Source: Gemmatimonadota bacterium
GTDB lineage: Bacteria > Gemmatimonadota > Gemmatimonadetes > JACCXV01
Direction: 5' to 3'
Assembly: GCA_013696835.1 (NCBI GenBank)
Contig: JACCXV010000257.1
Span: 1 to 8,848 of the forward strand
DNA: 8,848 nucleotides
Part shown: piece after piece, positions 5,445 through 8,848 of the stretch
Layout: the number at the start of each line of letters is the position of its first letter
Position numbering within the stretch: the stretch's first letter is position 1
Program-made: the position numbers and the translations under genes
The notes under the pieces: model-generated
The model's input: the letters and a program-made list of their open reading frames with translations, nothing else
What the model was told of the DNA's origin: nothing
Database searches by the model: none

Positions 5445-7559
5445 ATGAGCTTTCCACGCCGTTTCGTGCGTCCGGGCTGCCTGCGGCATCTATGCTCGCT
5501 GACGCTGGCGCTGGCGCCGCTCACGGGGCCCGGTCCGGCGGCCGCCCAGCGCGAGAGCGGAGCCGGGGAAGCGGCTCCCTCGAGCGTGGCCGCGGACAGT
5601 TCCTGCCGCATTTCCGGTACGCCCATGTACGTGCCCGCCTCGTACCTGGGGGCCGTGGCGCGCGGCACGCGCGACGCCTCCGGCGAGCCTGGACGAGGGT
5701 ATTGGCAGCAGCGCACGGATTATCACATCGAGGTCGAGATCGATCCGGCCACCCGCCTCCTCACGGGACGGGAGACCATCCGCTACGCCAACAACTCGCC
5801 CGACACACTGCCCATCCTCGCCGTGCGTTTGTACCAGAACATCTTCCGCGAGGATGCCAAGCGCCTCGAGGTCCTGCCCGCGACCGAGGGCATCCTCCTC
5901 GATTCCCTGGCGGTGGGCGGTGAGGCGCTCGAGGTCTCGGACTCGGACTCCTCGCAAACAATCCGGGACGGCACGCTGATGGCCCTGCGCCTGCCGCAGC
6001 CGATCCTCCCCGGGGAGACGCGCGACGTTCGCTTCGTATGGCGGTTCACGATCCCGCCCGATGCCAGTCTTCGCATGGGAACGGTCGACTCCACCTCGTT
6101 CTTCCTCGCCCAGTGGTATCCCCAGATCGCCGTGTACGACGACCTGGAGGGGTGGGCCGTCGGCGAGTACCTGGGCCCCGGCGAGTTCTACAACGAGTAC
6201 GGAGACTTCGATGTCTCGATCACGGTACCCGCGGGATTCGGGGTGTGGGGCACGGGGGCTCTGCAGAATCCCGAGGCGACGTGGTCTCAGGAGGTGGGTG
6301 AGCGGGCCCGCAAGGCGGCGGCGTCCCGCGAAGTCGTTCACGTGCTCGAAGAAGACGACTTCGGGCCGGGCAAGGCGACGCGCGGCCGCCGCGGCGAGCG
6401 TCTGACCTGGCGCTTCCGGGCCGAGAACGTGCGCGACTTCGCGTTCGCCACCGGCGACCATTACCTCTGGGACATGACCTCTGCCGTGCTCGACTCGACG
6501 CCGGGCGTCGCCGGCGGCGGTGGAGAGGGAGGCCGCCGCGAGGCGCACGGCCGCAAGGCCGGGGCGGGTCGGACCGCCACCGCGAGTGCCGTGTACCGGC
6601 CGGGGGCGGAGGGCTTCGGTGACGTCGCCGAGTTCGCGCGGATCTCGCTGGAGACCTTTTCGGGCACCTATCCCGGCGTGCCGTATCCCTATCCACACAT
6701 GACGGTGGTCGAAGGCGGCTCGGGCGGCATGGAGTACCCGATGATCGTCCTCGACGCGGCGACGGGCGATCGCAACCGCACCCTGGAGGTCACGGCCCAC
6801 GAGATCGGTCACACCTGGTTCCCCATGCTGGTGGGTTCGAACGAGACCGTCCACGGCTGGCAGGACGAGGGTCTGAACACGTTCATCACCTTCTGGGCGC
6901 AGGAGGCGATGGGCTACGAGCCCTCGCCCCGCGGAGAGAACCTCATGCAGTACGCCTTCATCGCCGGGCACGAGCTGGAGGTTCCGATCCTGACGCCGGC
7001 GAACATGTTCAGCATCACGGGGCCCTGGTACGGCATCGCTGCCTACGTGAAGCCGGCGGTGGCGCTGATGACGCTGCGCTCGGCGCTCACGCCCGAGGTG
7101 TTCGATCGCGCTTTCCGCGAATACGTGCGGCGCTGGACGAACCGCCACCCCTCCCCCTGGGACTTCTTCAACACGATGGAGCACGTCGCGGGCCGCGACC
7201 TGGACTGGTTCTGGGAGGACTGGTTCCTCGGCCGCGGGGTGCTGGACCAGGCCCTCGCAGACGTGCAGTCCGAGGGGGACAGCGTCGAGGTCGTGGTCCT
7301 GAACGAGGGGCAGCTCGCTGCGCCGGCCGATCTGGAGATCCGTACGGCGGGGGGTGGTGAGCCCATGCGCGCGCGGATCCCCGCGACGGCCTGGTCGTGC
7401 GGCAGTCGGCAGGCGATAACGGTGCACGCGCGCGGGAAGGTGGAGTCGGTGACGTTGAACCCCGACCTGTCCTACCCCGACGTGGACCCCTCCGACAACC
7501 GCTGGCCAGCCGAGTCGCCCGCGGGCGAGGCCCCGCAGCCGACTCCTCCCGGGAACTGA
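5445..7559 (+). CDS. Secreted M1-family zinc aminopeptidase
   Basis: A 704-residue gluzincin that should remove N-terminal residues from peptides outside the cytoplasm. The N-terminus is Sec-like: R5-R6, a hydrophobic stretch around residues 17-30, and PAAAQ with cleavage near 34. The M1 N-terminal beta-domain starts around YHIEVEIDP (93-101). The exopeptidase motif is GGMEY (427-431) with E430. The zinc site is HEIGH (H452, E453, H456) with third ligand E475 in WQDEG, giving the family spacing HExxH-x18-E. Y534 in YVKPAV is in the position of the transition-state-stabilising tyrosine. The end, DLDWFWEDWF, is typical of bacterial M1 enzymes. A Gly/Arg-rich insertion (residues ~351-378) interrupts the domain before AVYRP. 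The C-terminal ~20 residues are Pro-rich. ATG 5445 gives the complete signal peptide, so I prefer it despite the weak ribosome-binding site. It is first in a run with the sugar dehydrogenase, 8 bases downstream. Catalytic class is firm; specificity unknown. Confidence 0.92.
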   Translation: MSFPRRFVRPGCLRHLCSLTLALAPLTGPGPAAAQRESGAGEAAPSSVAADSSCRISGTPMYVPASYLGAVARGTRDASGEPGRGYWQQRTDYHIEVEIDPATRLLTGRETIRYANNSPDTLPILAVRLYQNIFREDAKRLEVLPATEGILLDSLAVGGEALEVSDSDSSQTIRDGTLMALRLPQPILPGETRDVRFVWRFTIPPDASLRMGTVDSTSFFLAQWYPQIAVYDDLEGWAVGEYLGPGEFYNEYGDFDVSITVPAGFGVWGTGALQNPEATWSQEVGERARKAAASREVVHVLEEDDFGPGKATRGRRGERLTWRFRAENVRDFAFATGDHYLWDMTSAVLDSTPGVAGGGGEGGRREAHGRKAGAGRTATASAVYRPGAEGFGDVAEFARISLETFSGTYPGVPYPYPHMTVVEGGSGGMEYPMIVLDAATGDRNRTLEVTAHEIGHTWFPMLVGSNETVHGWQDEGLNTFITFWAQEAMGYEPSPRGENLMQYAFIAGHELEVPILTPANMFSITGPWYGIAAYVKPAVALMTLRSALTPEVFDRAFREYVRRWTNRHPSPWDFFNTMEHVAGRDLDWFWEDWFLGRGVLDQALADVQSEGDSVEVVVLNEGQLAAPADLEIRTAGGGEPMRARIPATAWSCGSRQAITVHARGKVESVTLNPDLSYPDVDPSDNRWPAESPAGEAPQPTPPGN

Positions 7560-7567
7560 GGCCGATC

Positions 7568-8770
7568 ATGCGCAGATTCCTCCGCCTCGCGCTCATCCCG
7601 CTGCTCCTGACGGGCTGCGGGAGCAATGGGAGTGCCACGGCGCCGAGCGCACCGCCACCGCCGCCGCCGCCCGGCGCTCCGCCACCCCCGCCCGGCACCG
7701 GCGCGCGACCGGTCCTGCGCGAGATCGCGCAGGGGCTATCCTTCCCCGTGCACCTCGCGTCTCCGCCGGGTGACGCCCGGCTCTTCGTAGTCGAGAAGGT
7801 CGGCACGGTCCGGATCGTGAAGGATGGGGCGCTCGTGGACACGCCGTTTCTGGACCTCTCCGGAGACGTCTCGCAGGGGGGCGAGCAGGGCCTGCTCTCG
7901 ATCGCGTTCCATCCGCGCTACGCCGAGAACGGCCGGTTCTTCGTGTACTACACGGATCGGGGCGGCGACATTCGCATCGTCGAACGCCGCGTCTCGAACG
8001 ATCCCGACCGCGCGGATCCCTCGCCGGTGCGCAACGTGATCACGGTGGAGCACAGCGAGCACTCGAATCACAACGGCGGGCTCGTCGTCTTCGGACCCGA
8101 CGGAAAGCTGTACGCCGGCTTCGGCGACGGTGGCGCCGGCGGGGACCCAGACGAGAATGGTCAGAACCTGGGGACGCTCCTGGGCTCGATCGTGCGCCTG
8201 GACGTGGACGCGGCTCAGCCGTACGCCGCACCATCCGACAATCCGTTCGTGGACCGTTCAGGCGCGCGCGGCGAGATCTGGGCCTACGGTGTCCGGAACC
8301 CGTGGCGGTTCTCGTTCGACCGCGCGAATGGGGACTTCTATCTCGCGGACGTGGGTCAGAACGAGATCGAAGAGGTGGACGCAGTGCGCGCCGCGGAGGC
8401 GGGCGGCAAGAACTACGGCTGGGACGTGATGGAGGGCTCGAGCTGCTTCGAGCCGCCGGAGGGCTGCGACAGGACCGGCCTGACGCTCCCCGTGACGGAA
8501 TACGACAACGGAGACGACGGCTGCTCGATCACGGGCGGCTTCGTGTACCGCGGCCCAGCCCTGCCCGACCTGCAGGGTACGTACTTCTACTCCGACTTCT
8601 GCACCGGCTTCGTGCGCAGCTTCGAGCTCTCCGGCACCGGCGCCGCAGGTGAGCGCAGCTGGGCCGACCTCGAGCCCGGCGGCAACGTCACGTCCTTCGG
8701 CGAGGACGCGGCGGGCGAGATCTACGTCCTCACGTCGAACGGCGGGGTGTTCAAGATCGTTCCCGAGTGA
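7568..8770 (+). CDS. PQQ-type sugar (aldose/sorbosone-like) dehydrogenase lipoprotein
   Basis: A 400-residue protein of the soluble glucose/aldose dehydrogenase beta-propeller family (PF07995), expected to oxidise sugars in the periplasm with PQQ. ATG 7568 is chosen because GAGG sits 6 bases upstream and it gives a lipoprotein signal: basic start, hydrophobic core, lipobox LTGC with C17. The frame is open further upstream, but that part overlaps the M1 gene. A proline-rich linker (~residues 28-45) separates anchor and enzyme. Family motifs: GLSFPVHLA, EQGLLSIAFHP (106-116), NHNGG with H168 matching the catalytic-histidine region, FGPDGKLYAGFGDGG, GVRNPWR with R243 and R247, DVGQNEIEEV, NYGWDVMEG and TGGFVYRG. 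Cysteines C293, C300, C319 and C345 sit in loops where this subfamily usually has conserved, probably disulfide-forming, cysteines. The sugar substrate is not predictable. Non-enzymatic propellers of the same superfamily (HHIP-like) are the main alternative. The stop overlaps the next start as GTGA. Confidence 0.88.
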   Translation: MRRFLRLALIPLLLTGCGSNGSATAPSAPPPPPPPGAPPPPPGTGARPVLREIAQGLSFPVHLASPPGDARLFVVEKVGTVRIVKDGALVDTPFLDLSGDVSQGGEQGLLSIAFHPRYAENGRFFVYYTDRGGDIRIVERRVSNDPDRADPSPVRNVITVEHSEHSNHNGGLVVFGPDGKLYAGFGDGGAGGDPDENGQNLGTLLGSIVRLDVDAAQPYAAPSDNPFVDRSGARGEIWAYGVRNPWRFSFDRANGDFYLADVGQNEIEEVDAVRAAEAGGKNYGWDVMEGSSCFEPPEGCDRTGLTLPVTEYDNGDDGCSITGGFVYRGPALPDLQGTYFYSDFCTGFVRSFELSGTGAAGERSWADLEPGGNVTSFGEDAAGEIYVLTSNGGVFKIVPE

Positions 8771-8848
8771 CGGCTGACGCGGATCGCTGGAAGCGGCTCG
8801 CCGCCGAGCGAGCCGTCGAGTGGGTCGAGCCGCGGATGGCGCTCGGAC
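8767..8848 (+). CDS. rpiA: Ribose-5-phosphate isomerase A, N-terminal fragment (cut by window end)
   Basis: The GTG at 8767 shares GTGA with the stop of the sugar dehydrogenase and opens a frame without stops to the window end (27 complete codons). The visible N-terminus contains KRLAAERAVEWVEPRMALG, which closely resembles the first helix of RpiA up to the point where the phosphate-binding GLGTGST loop normally begins; that loop falls just outside the window. RpiA interconverts ribose 5-phosphate and ribulose 5-phosphate in the cytoplasmic pentose phosphate pathway. There is no good Shine-Dalgarno at the usual distance, consistent with translational coupling. The call rests on a short segment, so another AERAV-type start cannot be excluded. 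Confidence 0.6.
   Translation, partial: MTADADRWKRLAAERAVEWVEPRMALG

Noticed and set aside
5490..7427. A 645-codon open frame on the minus strand opposite the M1 peptidase
   Set aside because: It mirrors codon bias of the peptidase gene; the translation is rich in Arg, His and Gly with no recognisable domain, while the plus frame has a complete zinc site.
7397..7567. Upstream extension of the sugar dehydrogenase frame
   Set aside because: It would overlap the end of the M1 gene and bury the lipoprotein signal inside the protein; ATG 7568 has a Shine-Dalgarno site and gives a proper lipobox.
1..8848. Mobile element, CRISPR array, tRNA/rRNA or toxin-antitoxin system
   Set aside because: No transposase or integrase, terminal inverted repeats, regularly spaced repeats, tRNA-like cloverleaf or small paired toxin genes were seen; composition is even across the window.

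Overview
This is a roughly 70% GC bacterial stretch with densely packed genes, GTG starts and 4-base stop/start overlaps. A lipoprotein signal and two Sec-type signal peptides point to a Gram-negative-type cell envelope. High GC, several exported metallopeptidases, a PQQ-type sugar dehydrogenase lipoprotein and a bacterial deoxyhypusine-synthase-like gene would suit Gemmatimonadota or a similar high-GC environmental lineage. That placement is inference from gene content; no rRNA, tRNA or other marker is present.

Layout. (1) Bases 1-2324, plus strand: a DHH/DHHA1 phosphoesterase of the NrnA type, probably cut at the window start. It is translationally coupled through a GTGA overlap to a deoxyhypusine synthase/homospermidine synthase family protein with a low-complexity tail. 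(2) Bases 2479-3783, plus: an exported M20-family metallopeptidase, followed by a terminator-like hairpin. (3) Bases 3879-4289, plus: a small stand-alone HIRAN-domain protein. (4) Bases 4315-5255, minus, convergent with HIRAN: an unrecognised 192-residue charged protein (upstream in transcription order) and a small LysM protein. (5) Bases 5256-5444: a divergent intergenic region with a candidate minus-strand promoter and a hairpin. (6) Bases 5445 to the end, plus: a secreted M1 aminopeptidase, a PQQ-type sugar dehydrogenase lipoprotein 8 bases later, and the first 27 codons of an rpiA-like gene that overlaps the dehydrogenase stop by GTGA.

How the genes may work together. The M20 and M1 enzymes together look like peptide scavenging outside the cytoplasm. 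The last block (peptidase, sugar dehydrogenase, pentose isomerase) is arranged as one operon in which export-side catabolism precedes a central-carbon enzyme. The NrnA/deoxyhypusine-synthase pair is tightly coupled, but I see no direct biochemical link between nanoRNA/pAp turnover and polyamine chemistry.

Most of the window is ordinary chromosomal housekeeping and accessory metabolism. I found no mobile element, CRISPR array, tRNA/rRNA, toxin-antitoxin pair or defence island. The items most worth a second look are the bacterial deoxyhypusine-synthase homologue with altered ligand positions, the solitary HIRAN protein, and the unknown 192-residue protein with a possible clamp-binding tail and a duplicated start region. 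No gene-free stretch exceeds 300 bases.
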